From: Rossellomorea sp. BNER
GTDB lineage: Bacteria > Bacillota > Bacilli > Bacillales > Bacillaceae_B
NCBI GenBank assembly: GCA_024213275.1
Contig: JANAVG010000006.1
Coordinates: 208,266 to 272,265, forward strand
Length of the DNA: 64,000 bases
Reading direction: 5' to 3'
The notes beneath the pieces are model-generated. The model made no database searches and was not told the origin of the DNA. It worked only from the letters and a program-made list of their open reading frames with translations. Positions 55,090 through 63,298 of this stretch are shown piece after piece. Position 1 is the stretch's first letter. Each line of letters opens with the position of its first letter. Made by a program: the position numbers and the translations under genes.

Positions 55090-55536
55090 ATGAAGATACA
55101 GACTAGTTACCATAGAGAGATATTAGTAGCAGATCAGGACAGGCTTGTTTTTAAAAATGGAATTCCTGGATTTGGAGATGAAACGTCATTTGTGCTGCTG
55201 CGCGTTTCCGAGAATCCTATATTTCATGTTTTACAATCGACGAAAACACCGGGTCTTGCGTTTATCGTTACGAACCCGTTTCACTTTTTTAAGGAGTATG
55301 ACTTTACTTTAGATGATGGGACACTTGAACAGCTTGAGATTCAGCAAGAGAGTGATGTCCTTGTCTACACGATTTTGACTTTGAAAAATCCTTTTGAAAA
55401 ATCGACCGCCAATCTCCAAGCACCTATTGTTATTAATCAAGAAAATAACCATGGAAAACAAGTGATTTTGAATCACTCAGATTACAAAACAAGACATTTA
55501 TTTGTCGAGTCGCAAACAGCATCAATGAAAGGGTGA
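55090..55536 (+). CDS. fliW: Flagellar assembly factor FliW
   Basis: 148 aa. Starts [31 protein letters not shown] and [17 protein letters not shown] are FliW core motifs. Binds flagellin or, when flagellin is exported, CsrA, forming the partner switch that controls hag translation. 4 bp before csrA. Confidence 0.95.
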   Translation: MKIQTSYHREILVADQDRLVFKNGIPGFGDETSFVLLRVSENPIFHVLQSTKTPGLAFIVTNPFHFFKEYDFTLDDGTLEQLEIQQESDVLVYTILTLKNPFEKSTANLQAPIVINQENNHGKQVILNHSDYKTRHLFVESQTASMKG

Positions 55537-55540
55537 GACG

Positions 55541-55765
55541 ATGCTTATTTTAACTAGAAAAAGCGGAGAAGCGATTCAAATCGGAGAAGACATCGAAATC
55601 GTGATAAAACAGATTAGTGGTGATCAAGTAAAACTAGGTATAAATGCCCCTGAGCATGTCGAAATTCATCGGAAAGAAATCTATTTAGACATCCAATCAG
55701 AAAACCAAAACGCCTCAAAAGGGGTAGCCGACCTACTATCCATCCTACCCAAAGACAAAAAATGA
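55541..55765 (+). CDS. csrA: Carbon storage/flagellin translation regulator CsrA
   Basis: 74 aa RNA-binding dimer ([38 protein letters not shown]). Represses hag translation by covering its ribosome site; candidate target hairpin at 55869. Directly upstream of hag as in B. subtilis. Confidence 0.96.
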   Translation: MLILTRKSGEAIQIGEDIEIVIKQISGDQVKLGINAPEHVEIHRKEIYLDIQSENQNASKGVADLLSILPKDKK

Positions 55766-55785
55766 TATAATTTGACCAAAACTAT

Positions 55786-55812
55786 TAAACTAAAATCTAT
55801 ATCCTCCGATAA
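55786..55812 (+). promoter_or_regulatory. Sigma-D promoter of hag
   Basis: TAAA (55786-55789), 16-bp spacer, CCGATAA (55806-55812). Leaves a leader of about 90 nt. Confidence 0.85.
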
Positions 55813-55868
55813 TACTAGTGTAAGGGAGAACTAAAGACGGCCGCTTTAGCCTCCCGACAAAAACCAAC

Positions 55869-55903
55869 AGCTCACAAGGAAGTGGGCTTTATCTCAAGGA
55901 GGA
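55869..55903 (+). promoter_or_regulatory. CsrA-binding sites in hag leader
   Basis: Seven-pair stem AGCTCAC / GTGGGCT (55869-55888) presents AAGGAA in the loop, the classic CsrA GGA-in-loop target. A second CAAGGAGG (55896-55903) is the ribosome site itself. Two-site layout equals that of B. subtilis hag. Confidence 0.8.
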
Positions 55904-55913
55904 GAAATTTATT

Positions 55914-57634
55914 ATGCGTATTAATCATAATATTGCGGCACTTAATACTTATCGTCAGTTGAATGCTGCTAACAATGCACAATCTAGTTCAATGGAAAAA
56001 TTATCTTCTGGTCTTCGCATTAACAAAGCTGGAGATGATGCAGCAGGTCTTGCAATCTCTGAAAAAATGCGTGGGCAAATTCGTGGATTAGACATGGCTG
56101 CTAAGAATGCTCAAGATGGTATTTCTTTGATTTCAACTGCTGAGGGAGCTTTAAATGAAACACACAGTATCCTGCAACGTATGCGTGAATTAGCAGTTCA
56201 ATCTGCAAATGATACTAATACAAGTAGTGATCGTTCCGAAATTCAGAAGGAAATTGATCAGTTGAGCAAAGAAGTTACTCGGATTTCCACTGATACAGAA
56301 TTTAATACAAAAAAACTTCTAAATGGTGACATGGGTAAAACATATGCTGTTACGGCAAACACTATGGACAGTGCACTTCAGAATGTAAAAGTTACTGGTA
56401 GTGATATTACTACGGGAACCTACACAATTACGGCTACTGCCGCTGGTACAGATACGGTTACATTGCCGACTAATACTGCAGCTACTGGTTTTGACAATAC
56501 TGATATTACTGTAGCAGATGGAACTAAGTTTGGAAATTATAAATTGAATGTAACTAATCATAACGGTACAACTGCGGATTTTGAATTGATTGGACCTGAT
56601 GGTAAAAGTACTGTTGTAACGGGTAAAGCTGATGATGGGGATTTAGCAATCGGTGGAATTACTTTTGCATTTTCTTCTAATGCTGTCACTTCAAATGGTA
56701 CTCTTGAATTCTCCTTGACAAATTCAAATATTGATTTTGATTTATCAGGGGCTAAAACTGTTACTGCTTCACCTATTACATCTTATGCTGGGGAAACAAT
56801 TAACCTTGGAGGTATTGAGTTTGAGGCACGTTGGGGCGCAGCAACCAACGGTGATGTACTTACACTTAATGTAACTGATAAAGCTGTGAAATTCCATATT
56901 GGTGCGAATGAAGATCAAAATACATCATTATCTATAAATGATATGAGTGCATCTGCTCTTGGTGTTAACGCATTGGTAGTTACAACCCAGACTGGTGCAA
57001 ATACAGCTATTGAAACAATTAACAAAGCTATTGAAACAGTTTCAGGAGAACGTTCTAAACTAGGTGCATACCAAAACCGCTTAGAACACACAATCAACAA
57101 CTTAGGTACATCTTCTGAAAACTTAACTGCTGCGGAATCTCGTATCCGTGACGTAGATTATGCTATAGCTGCTTAGCAGTGACAAGCACAGTCGTCCTAG
57201 CTGGTAACGGCTAGAGATCATTATCGGGTGAATTGCTGGAAAACCCTTAGAGCTTTTCTTGCCACAACGTAGTTGAAAACAACAAGCGTGATGGCTTGAA
57301 AAAAAGAAAAGATTGGGCAATCAGCAGCCAAGCTCCTGTCTCGAAAAAGTGGAGAAGGTTCAACGACTAGGATAGACCATCTAAGGCGAAAGCTATGATG
57401 ATGAAATCTATAGGTGAAGCAATGTCCATCAGCATTGTGAATCCGAAGTGCCCGACCCCTACTAAACTACTAGAGGGTGAAGATATAGTCTGGTCATTTA
57501 TGAAAGTAAATGTTCGCACGATGGCGAAAGAAATGATGAACCAAACAAAGAATTCAATTCTTGCACAAGCTGCGCAAGCAATGTTGGCTCAAGCGAACCA
57601 ACAACCACAAGGTGTTTTACAACTCCTTCGTTAG
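55914..57634 (+). CDS. hag: Flagellin, interrupted by a group I intron
   Basis: Filament protein. Exon 1 (55914 to about 57161) gives the N-terminal D0/D1 (MRINHNIAALNTYRQL; AGDDAAGLAISEKMRGQIRG), a Thr/Gly/Asp-rich variable centre (about residues 140-350) and the C-terminal helix up to SRIRDVDY. Exon 2 (about 57524-57634) gives AKEMMNQTKNSILAQAAQAM up to QGVLQLLR and TAG. Splicing as RDVDY/AKEMM restores the universally conserved end, 452 aa in all. Unspliced RNA stops at TAG 57174 after 420 aa, lacking the last D0 helix needed for export and assembly. Sigma-D promoter, CsrA sites and terminator are in place. Confidence 0.93.
57162..57523 (+). mobile_element. Group I intron in flagellin gene, about 362 nt
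   Basis: Non-coding core motifs in order: P4 region TTGCTGGAAAACCC (57233 on); GGCAATCAGCAGCCAAGC (about 57316); P7 strand GTTCAACGACTAG (about 57359) pairing GACTA with TAGTC in GATATAGTC (57482-57490); final hairpin CATTTA / TAAATG. P2 candidate CTAGC / GCTAG (57205-57219). A P1 is possible with U57161-G57179. U before the 5' site and G at the 3' end hold for three junctions 3 bp apart (57159-57520, 57162-57523, 57165-57526), all in frame. Subgroup looks like IA. No ORF inside. Confidence 0.9.
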
Positions 57635-57642
57635 GCTATGGA

Positions 57643-57681
57643 AAAACCGGTTTTCTATTTTTCTTATTAGAAACCGGTTTT
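57643..57681 (+). terminator. Terminator of hag
   Basis: AAAACCGGTTTTC / GAAACCGGTTTT stem followed by TTTGTTTTTTT; strong, as expected for an abundant transcript. Confidence 0.85.
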
Positions 57682-57809
57682 TTGTTTTTTTACTGTAAGT
57701 TAACAAAAAATTCATATGTAATGTAACAATATAATTACTTTTAAAAAATAGAAATTCCTTAAAAGAAGAAACCTCTTGCACAATAATGGGGCTGTTATTA
57801 ATCATCTCA

Positions 57810-58736
57810 CTATTGATTTTCAAACATGAAACAAAGCGTAATAATTTGACTCATTGTCAGTCCTGTATAGTTTCTGATGGATTGAAGAACTTCGATATAC
57901 TGCTCATGTATAAAAATTTGATAACCTTTAGTTTCTTTAATTAAACGAATAGGTGCAATTACTTTTTTATAATAGTCAATATAGCCTGTACGACTCATGA
58001 TGATCTCTTTTATTACATGTAAATGAAAAAGTTGCTTATTTATTTCTGCAGTGGGTTTCTTTAGATGAATAGATTTTGGTAAGTATATAGTTGTTCTCTT
58101 TCTGTTGGTTGGTGTTTCCTGGGGGAAATAGATTTTCCTATTCATAGATGAATGAATATATGGATCAACTATACGAAGGAAGTAAAAGATTTGTAGTTGA
58201 TCATACAAAATAAGACGGTTTTGTGAATCAAGTTTAAAATATAAACTATACTTTCTTGCTAAGAGCACAATTAATCTGCGGTTTTCGCTTGGTGTAAAGT
58301 TATCTGTTGAAAGGATAACCTTTTTTGGTTTATTATCTTTTTGACTTAAATGGCCATCGTCTTGGTACCACCAGGCTAACGCTAGTTCATTTAAGTTTTG
58401 TTCCAAAAAAGAAAAAGGTATGACTTTTACTCGATTGATATACCAAAGTGATTCTAATAAAGAAATAATAGGATCTGTTCTAGATTGCACTTGAAAACAT
58501 TCCGTATAACCTTTAATAGTTCTGGTATCCTTAACATTCTTATAATAAGGTAGTGCTAAGGGTAAAGTGTGCTTTAATTTTTCATAACAATAAAAACACC
58601 ATTCTTTATCAGTGATGGAATGTATAAATTGAAAACGAGGTTTACGACCTTTTTGTTTCGTAATGCACCCATCACCTAATAACTTTCCGGTTAACATGTT
58701 GAGTATTGTATTAGGGGTAGATAACGAATTGTTCAT
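57810..58736 (-). CDS. Free-standing LAGLIDADG homing endonuclease
   Basis: 308 aa from ATG 58736 (GGATGGAGAG upstream; the frame extends to 58811 without a ribosome site). Two LAGLIDADG helices: LTGKLLGDGCIT (~residue 15) and LNELALAWWYQDDGHLS (~residue 115), each with the acidic metal-binding residue. LAGLIDADG_2-like monomer; spacing and length agree with intron-type enzymes. It is antisense to hag, 130 bp past its terminator, so outside the intron. Expected to cut an intronless hag or its flank. Could alternatively be independent of the intron. Confidence 0.85.
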   Translation of the reverse strand: MNNSLSTPNTILNMLTGKLLGDGCITKQKGRKPRFQFIHSITDKEWCFYCYEKLKHTLPLALPYYKNVKDTRTIKGYTECFQVQSRTDPIISLLESLWYINRVKVIPFSFLEQNLNELALAWWYQDDGHLSQKDNKPKKVILSTDNFTPSENRRLIVLLARKYSLYFKLDSQNRLILYDQLQIFYFLRIVDPYIHSSMNRKIYFPQETPTNRKRTTIYLPKSIHLKKPTAEINKQLFHLHVIKEIIMSRTGYIDYYKKVIAPIRLIKETKGYQIFIHEQYIEVLQSIRNYTGLTMSQIITLCFMFENQ

Positions 58737-58957
58737 TAAATCTCTCCATCCTGAAACGAATGTTTGTTCTATTATAGCATAAAAAATGATGATTTTGATT
58801 AGAAATTCCATTCTGAGGACTATGGCTAATCTATTATCGATAATGATTTTGAATCCTATCTTTGCTAGGTAGGAGATGAATAGAAAGAAATCACCAGATT
58901 TTATTAGAGAAAAATCTAGGACAGTTGAATTTTTAAAAAGAGCTTATCTAAGTATAT
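58737..58957. other. Intergenic stretch upstream of the endonuclease
   Basis: AT-rich, no gene. Must contain the endonuclease promoter on the minus strand; TTGACT/TATAAT-quality boxes not clearly seen. Confidence 0.35.
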
Positions 58958-58993
58958 AAAGGGATGACCAAGTTTTTTCTGGTCATCCCTTTA
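58958..58993 (+). terminator. Terminator upstream of flaG
   Basis: Strong stem AAAGGGATGACCA / TGGTCATCCCTTT then ATTAATTTT. No plus-strand gene ends before it; it may be left over from the state before the endonuclease gene arrived, or serve as insulation. Confidence 0.7.
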
Positions 58994-59012
58994 TTAATTT
59001 TCTTGAAAACCC

Positions 59013-59039
59013 TACATTTCCTTATTATCCAACCGATAT
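59013..59039 (+). promoter_or_regulatory. Probable sigma-D promoter of flaG-fliDST
   Basis: CCGATAT (59033-59039) is exact; the -35 box reads TACA (59013-59016) instead of TAAA with a 16-bp spacer. Confidence 0.65.
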
Positions 59040-59074
59040 AACTACTAGAACAACAACCGAAAGGAACGACCAAA

Positions 59075-59434
59075 ATGATTGAACGTACACAAAATCAGTC
59101 TTATGCTTCACAAATCAAATCGAACTTTGTTGAGAGAGCAGCTGCTGAGAAAATAACAACCGAACAAATTCAATCATCTGATCAAGAACACCTGAAAGAA
59201 AAGCCCGTTACGAAAGAAAAACTAGAAAAAGTTATCCAAGGCATGAACGAATTTCTCCAAGCATCAAATACACATTTGAAGTTTGAGTTTCACGAAGGCT
59301 TACAGGAGTATTATGTAACGATCGTTGATGATATCAGTCATGAGGTCATTAAAGAGATCCCATCAAAGAAACTTTTAGATATGCATGCTGCGATGACTGA
59401 ATTTATCGGGCTCATGGTAGATAAGAAGATTTAA
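59075..59434 (+). CDS. flaG: FlaG/YvyC flagellar protein
   Basis: 119 aa. Polar, probably disordered first half, then the FlaG domain (about 50-118; LKFEFHEGLQEYYVTIVDD; IKEIPSKKLLDMHAAM). Affects filament length in other bacteria. Operon with fliD, 13 bp apart. Confidence 0.92.
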   Translation: MIERTQNQSYASQIKSNFVERAAAEKITTEQIQSSDQEHLKEKPVTKEKLEKVIQGMNEFLQASNTHLKFEFHEGLQEYYVTIVDDISHEVIKEIPSKKLLDMHAAMTEFIGLMVDKKI

Positions 59435-59447
59435 AGGAGTTAATTTT

Positions 59448-60944
59448 ATGAGAATAGGCGGACTGGCAAGTGGGATGGATATTGATTCAATCGTCAAGGA
59501 CTTAATGACAGCTGAAAAGATTCCTCTTAATAAGCTTGAGCAAAAAAAGCAATATCTTGAATGGCAGCGAGATGACTATCGTGAAATCAACAAGATGATG
59601 TTTGAGTTTGATAGTTTGATTTTTGATGACCTCATCTTACAGGGGACTTATACTCAGAAAACGGTTAATGTCTCTGACCCAAATGAGTTTTCGATAAAAA
59701 ATATAAGTTCTACAAGTGATTTTTCTGGAACGATTCAAGTAGAGCGATTAGCCTCTGCTGCGACTATGTTTAGTGGTTCCAGTACAGGAATTGACCCATC
59801 GAAGAAATTAAGTGACTACATCACCGGAACTCAAACGATCAAGATTAATGCCATCAATCCAGATGGAACGATGCAGGATAAGCCTACAGAAATCACCTTT
59901 GATCCTGCAGAAGAGACAATCGAAAGTTTAATTAGCAAAATTAATTCTGAGGCAAATGTGAGCATGTTTTTTGACTCAGTCACTGGAAAAGCTGCCGTAA
60001 CAGCCAAAAATACAGGAAATAATCAAGACGGAGCGGAAATCGTTTTAGAAGGAGACTTTTTCACCAATGTCTTAAATCTTCAATTGGATAACCAAGCTGC
60101 TGCAACTGCTGGAAACGGATCAGAAGGGCAAAACGCTAAATTTACTTATAATGGGTTAGCAACCGAGAGGGCCTCCAACACGTTCACCATCAACGGCTTT
60201 GAAGTCAGCTTAAAAAATGCGAGTAATACTCCTGTTACATTTAATTCCTCCCCTGACGTCGATGGTATTTTAGAAAAAATCGTCAAATTTGTCGATCAGT
60301 ATAATAAGCTGATTGAAAAAGTGAACGGGGAACTCAATGAAAAACGCTATCGTGATTTCCAACCGCTAACGGCTGAACAAAAAGAAGCTATGGAAGAGAA
60401 AGAGAAAGAGCTCTGGGAAGAAAAGGCGAAAAGCGGGACACTGAGGAATGATTCGATTCTAGCTTCTGCTATGAATAAAATGAGATCTGACCTCTACTCA
60501 CCAGTATCAGGTGCTGGTGGAATGAGCCAACTCGCGGAAATTGGGATTACGACTTCAAATAATTATCTTGAACGCGGAAAACTTGTGATAGATGAAAAGA
60601 AGTTAAAAGAGGCTATTTCTAAAGATCCAAATGCTATCTATGAGTTATTTGCCAAAGAGGGTGCGACCACTTCTGAAAAAGGGTTAGCTAGGAGATTACG
60701 AGATACCTTAGATGCTACGATGAAAAATGTGGAAGAAAAAGCAGGTAAGGGCTCAAGTACGAATAGCACTTTCACATTAGGTCGTAACTTAGAAAATATT
60801 GAAGACGAAATCGATCGCTTTCAAGACCGTCTTATTCAAATTGAGGACCGCTATTGGCGTCAATTTACTGCCATGGAAAAAGCGATTCAGCAATCGAACC
60901 AGCAATCCATGTTTCTCATGCAGCAATTTGGCGGAGGCATGTAA
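59448..60944 (+). CDS. fliD: Flagellar filament cap protein FliD (HAP2)
   Basis: 498 aa. FliD_N (RIGGLASGMDIDSIVKDLM), FliD central insertion (LEGDFFTNVLNLQL), FliD_C with C-terminal helical coil (EDEIDRFQDRLIQIEDRYWR; FTAMEKAIQQSNQQS). Forms the cap under which flagellin folds. AAAGGAG upstream. Confidence 0.95.
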   Translation: MRIGGLASGMDIDSIVKDLMTAEKIPLNKLEQKKQYLEWQRDDYREINKMMFEFDSLIFDDLILQGTYTQKTVNVSDPNEFSIKNISSTSDFSGTIQVERLASAATMFSGSSTGIDPSKKLSDYITGTQTIKINAINPDGTMQDKPTEITFDPAEETIESLISKINSEANVSMFFDSVTGKAAVTAKNTGNNQDGAEIVLEGDFFTNVLNLQLDNQAAATAGNGSEGQNAKFTYNGLATERASNTFTINGFEVSLKNASNTPVTFNSSPDVDGILEKIVKFVDQYNKLIEKVNGELNEKRYRDFQPLTAEQKEAMEEKEKELWEEKAKSGTLRNDSILASAMNKMRSDLYSPVSGAGGMSQLAEIGITTSNNYLERGKLVIDEKKLKEAISKDPNAIYELFAKEGATTSEKGLARRLRDTLDATMKNVEEKAGKGSSTNSTFTLGRNLENIEDEIDRFQDRLIQIEDRYWRQFTAMEKAIQQSNQQSMFLMQQFGGGM

Positions 60945-60970
60945 TATTTTTTCACGAAAGGATGGTTCCT

Positions 60971-61375
60971 ATGGCAATCAATAACCCGTATAAAGCTTAC
61001 CAAAACAACTCCGTTACAACGGCATCTCCAAGTGAACTAACCCTTATGCTTTATAACGGTTGTCTGAAGTTTATCCATATTGCTAAAAAAGCGATTGAAG
61101 ATCAAAATATTGAACTTAAAAACACCAATATCCAGAAAGCCCAAGCCATTATTCAAGAGCTGATGGTGACATTAAACATGGACATTGAATTGTCTCAAAA
61201 TATGGTAGCGCTCTATGACTATATGAACCGGCGACTAATGGAGGCAAATATTCACAACGATGCGGCTATTCTTGATGAAATCGACGGATTAATCGTCGAA
61301 TTTCGCGATACTTGGAAACAAATGATCCAACTGAATCGCCAACAGAAGCACGGAATCCAAGGGGATCAAGCCTAA
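60971..61375 (+). CDS. fliS: Flagellin chaperone FliS
   Basis: 134 aa from ATG 60971 (GAAAGGATGG upstream; the longer frame upstream lies inside fliD). Four-helix protein with NNPYKAYQNNSVTTASPSEL and LTLMLYNGCLKFI. Binds the flagellin C-terminal D0 helix before export, the very segment coded by exon 2 of hag. Confidence 0.94.
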   Translation: MAINNPYKAYQNNSVTTASPSELTLMLYNGCLKFIHIAKKAIEDQNIELKNTNIQKAQAIIQELMVTLNMDIELSQNMVALYDYMNRRLMEANIHNDAAILDEIDGLIVEFRDTWKQMIQLNRQQKHGIQGDQA

Positions 61376-61722
61376 TGAGTGCAGTGGAGGAGTGTTATGA
61401 CCTTACAAAAGAGTTATTAATTTTGTTGGACAAAGTTGATTCTGAAAATCGTGATCAAGTAATTGAAAAAGTGGAAGCTTTGTTGGATCAACGTGAGTCA
61501 CTTTTAAAAAGCATTCATCCGCCTTTTTCAGAAGGGGAAAAAGCTCAAGGGGATCAAATTGTCCGCTGGAATACGATTATAGATAAAAAGTTAATTTTGC
61601 TTCGGACAGAAATTAAACGGGATATGAATGGATTAAATAAGAAAAAAACTTACGTTAAGAAATATACCAATCCTTATGATTCTATGCAGTTTGATGGGAT
61701 GTTTTATGATAAGCGGAAGTAA
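61375..61722 (+). CDS. fliT: Flagellar protein FliT
   Basis: 115 aa from ATG 61375, overlapping the fliS stop by one base (TAATG); GGGGATC upstream. Helical, charged; FliT-family chaperone for FliD. Weak conservation, so assigned mainly by position. Confidence 0.85.
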   Translation: MSAVEECYDLTKELLILLDKVDSENRDQVIEKVEALLDQRESLLKSIHPPFSEGEKAQGDQIVRWNTIIDKKLILLRTEIKRDMNGLNKKKTYVKKYTNPYDSMQFDGMFYDKRK

Positions 61723-61784
61723 TGAAAGGCTTAAGCATGTCAGAGTAGGTTATGAACCAAAAACTACAAACAGCAGTGCTAAAT

Positions 61785-61816
61785 GAGGATGAAATCACAG
61801 CGATTTCATCCTTTAA
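61785..61816. terminator. Bidirectional terminator between fliT and CWC gene
   Basis: AGGATGAAATC / GATTTCATCCT stem, TTTAATTTATT on the plus side; convergent genes. Confidence 0.75.
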
Positions 61817-62010
61817 TTTATTTTTTGTCTTTCTTTATATTCAGTTAAACATTTTTTACAGATACAATGTTTTCTTCTACTTTCTTCAGGAACTAGTTCA
61901 AAGATTTGATTAGGAAAGACTTCTTTGTCACACCAGCAGTTACCGTGATCTCCAGCACCTGTCATACACTCATTTTCTTCTCCACATAAAGGACAATATT
62001 TATTAGCCAA
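61813..62010 (-). CDS. Cysteine-rich CWC family protein
   Basis: 65 aa with paired Cys (CPLCGEENEC, GNCWCD, CICKKC), fitting PF14375; probably binds zinc. Function unknown. Ribosome site GAGGAGG before ATG. Confidence 0.85.
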   Translation of the reverse strand: MANKYCPLCGEENECMTGAGDHGNCWCDKEVFPNQIFELVPEESRRKHCICKKCLTEYKERQKIN

Positions 62011-62126
62011 TTAGAATCCTCCTCAATCCTTCACAATATTTATCTACTAGAATTTTTTGTATCCAGTTTAATTTTAGCCTACATTAGAATACAAGGTTAA
62101 TAAATCTAAAATTATTTTCATAGTTG

Positions 62127-62213
62127 GTACCAGGTACAAAAAGCCCTAATTGTACCAGGTACAAAAAGCCCTAATTGTACCAGGTACAAAACACCCGATT
62201 TGTACCTGGTACC
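62127..62213. repeat. GTACCAGGTAC array, 25-bp period
   Basis: Cores start at 62127, 62152, 62177 and, inverted (GTACCTGGTAC), 62202: exact 25-bp spacing. First two units are identical (core + AAAAAGCCCTAATT), third differs. Lies between convergent/divergent genes; 62214-62397 shows nothing else. Confidence 0.85.
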
Positions 62214-62397
62214 CCTTCAAGTCAAAAGTCACTAATCCGTCAAATTTATCAAGTTTATACTATATTTAACAGTGGAAGAATAGTAATAAGTAAGGAACTA
62301 AAACTTGTATACATAAAGGCGCTTTCGTCTATTCCTTCATCCAAAATTCAACAATTTGCAACAAAGAGGTAACTAAATTGACAAAATTTTTCGAAAA

Positions 62398-62423
62398 GTT
62401 TAAGGAGGAATTTTTGAGGGAAT
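62398..62423 (+). promoter_or_regulatory. Sigma-B type promoter of hpf
   Basis: GTTTAA (62398-62403), 14-bp spacer, GGGAAT (62418-62423); sigma-B consensus is GTTTAA-N12-15-GGGTAT. B. subtilis yvyD is a sigma-B/sigma-H gene. Confidence 0.65.
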
Positions 62424-62467
62424 AGAGAAATATATAAACATAGCTTTTTTCTAAAGGAGGAGTTTTC

Positions 62468-63055
62468 ATGTTGAACTACAACATTCGAGGCGAGAACATT
62501 GAGGTAACTCCAGCAATCAGGGAACATGTAGAAAAGAAAATCGGGAAATTAGGTCGTTACTTCAATGAAACTCCTGATGCCAATGTACACGTAAATTTGA
62601 AAGTGTATCAAGATACAACGACTAAAGTAGAAGTTACAATCCCAATGCCGCACTTGGTACTTCGTGCAGAAGAGCGAAATGAGGATATGTACGCAGGGAT
62701 TGACTTAATCGTAAATAAATTAGAGCGACAAATTCGTAAACATAAAACAAAAGTGAACCGCAAAATGCGTGAAAAAGGAAGTCCGAAAGAATTCTTTGCA
62801 GCTCAAGAGGACTTGAGCAATGTCGAACCAAATCCTGAAGCCAATGGAGTTCCAGCGTACCAGGAAGAAGAGGACGATATGGAATTGGTTCGTACAAAAC
62901 AATTCAACCTGAAGCCAATGGATAGCGAAGAAGCAATACTACAAATGAACCTATTAGGTCATAACTTCTTCATCTTCACAGACGCTGATTCAAACGCAAC
63001 TAATATAGTGTACAAGCGACGTGATGGGAAATATGGATTGATCGAAACGAACTAA
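62468..63055 (+). CDS. hpf: Ribosome hibernation promoting factor, long form
   Basis: 195 aa: N-terminal RaiA/HPF fold (about 1-100; MLNYNIRGENIEVTPAIREH; LRAEERNEDMYAGIDLI) that fills the mRNA/tRNA channel, linker, C-terminal dimerisation domain (about 135-190; VRTKQFNLKPMDSEEAILQ) that pairs 70S into 100S. AAAGGAGGAG before ATG. Same place as yvyD downstream of fliT in B. subtilis. Confidence 0.96.
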   Translation: MLNYNIRGENIEVTPAIREHVEKKIGKLGRYFNETPDANVHVNLKVYQDTTTKVEVTIPMPHLVLRAEERNEDMYAGIDLIVNKLERQIRKHKTKVNRKMREKGSPKEFFAAQEDLSNVEPNPEANGVPAYQEEEDDMELVRTKQFNLKPMDSEEAILQMNLLGHNFFIFTDADSNATNIVYKRRDGKYGLIETN

Positions 63056-63072
63056 TAAGTTTGACTAGTACA

Positions 63073-63105
63073 AGGGTGTCCCCGTGATCGGGGATGCCCT
63101 ATTTT
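63073..63105 (+). terminator. Terminator after hpf
   Basis: AGGGTGTCCCCG / CGGGGATGCCCT stem with TGAT loop, then ATTTTA. Confidence 0.75.
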
Positions 63106-63106
63106 A

Positions 63107-63138
63107 GTGCTTTAAAGCGATCGAGAACCGTCCCGCAC
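63107..63138. repeat. GGGACGGTTCT-family repeat, single copy
   Basis: GCTTTAAAGCGATCGAGAACC then GTCCC: one half of the palindromic arrangement seen at 44262, including the centre. Confidence 0.6.
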
Positions 63139-63298
63139 TTCTTCACCGCATTAACGTAATTCAGTTGCATTTCCATAATAGAATTCAGAATAAACAAATA
63201 ATGTAAATTAGAAAGGGATTTGGAATAAAATGTCGAAACAATGAGAAAGAGTTTTGTACATAAGGCTTAAAAAACAAATATGGAGAGGATATTTAATC

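Noticed and set aside
57395-57634. Independent 79-aa gene downstream of hag
   Set aside because: Its second half is the flagellin C-terminus; the first half is intron core sequence. It is exon 2 read from within the intron.
62127-62213. CRISPR-like array
   Set aside because: Spacers are only 14 bp, two are identical, the repeat is 11 bp and no cas genes are near.
62175-62372. 65-aa open frame upstream of hpf
   Set aside because: Starts in the GTACCAGGTAC array and has no ribosome site or family likeness.
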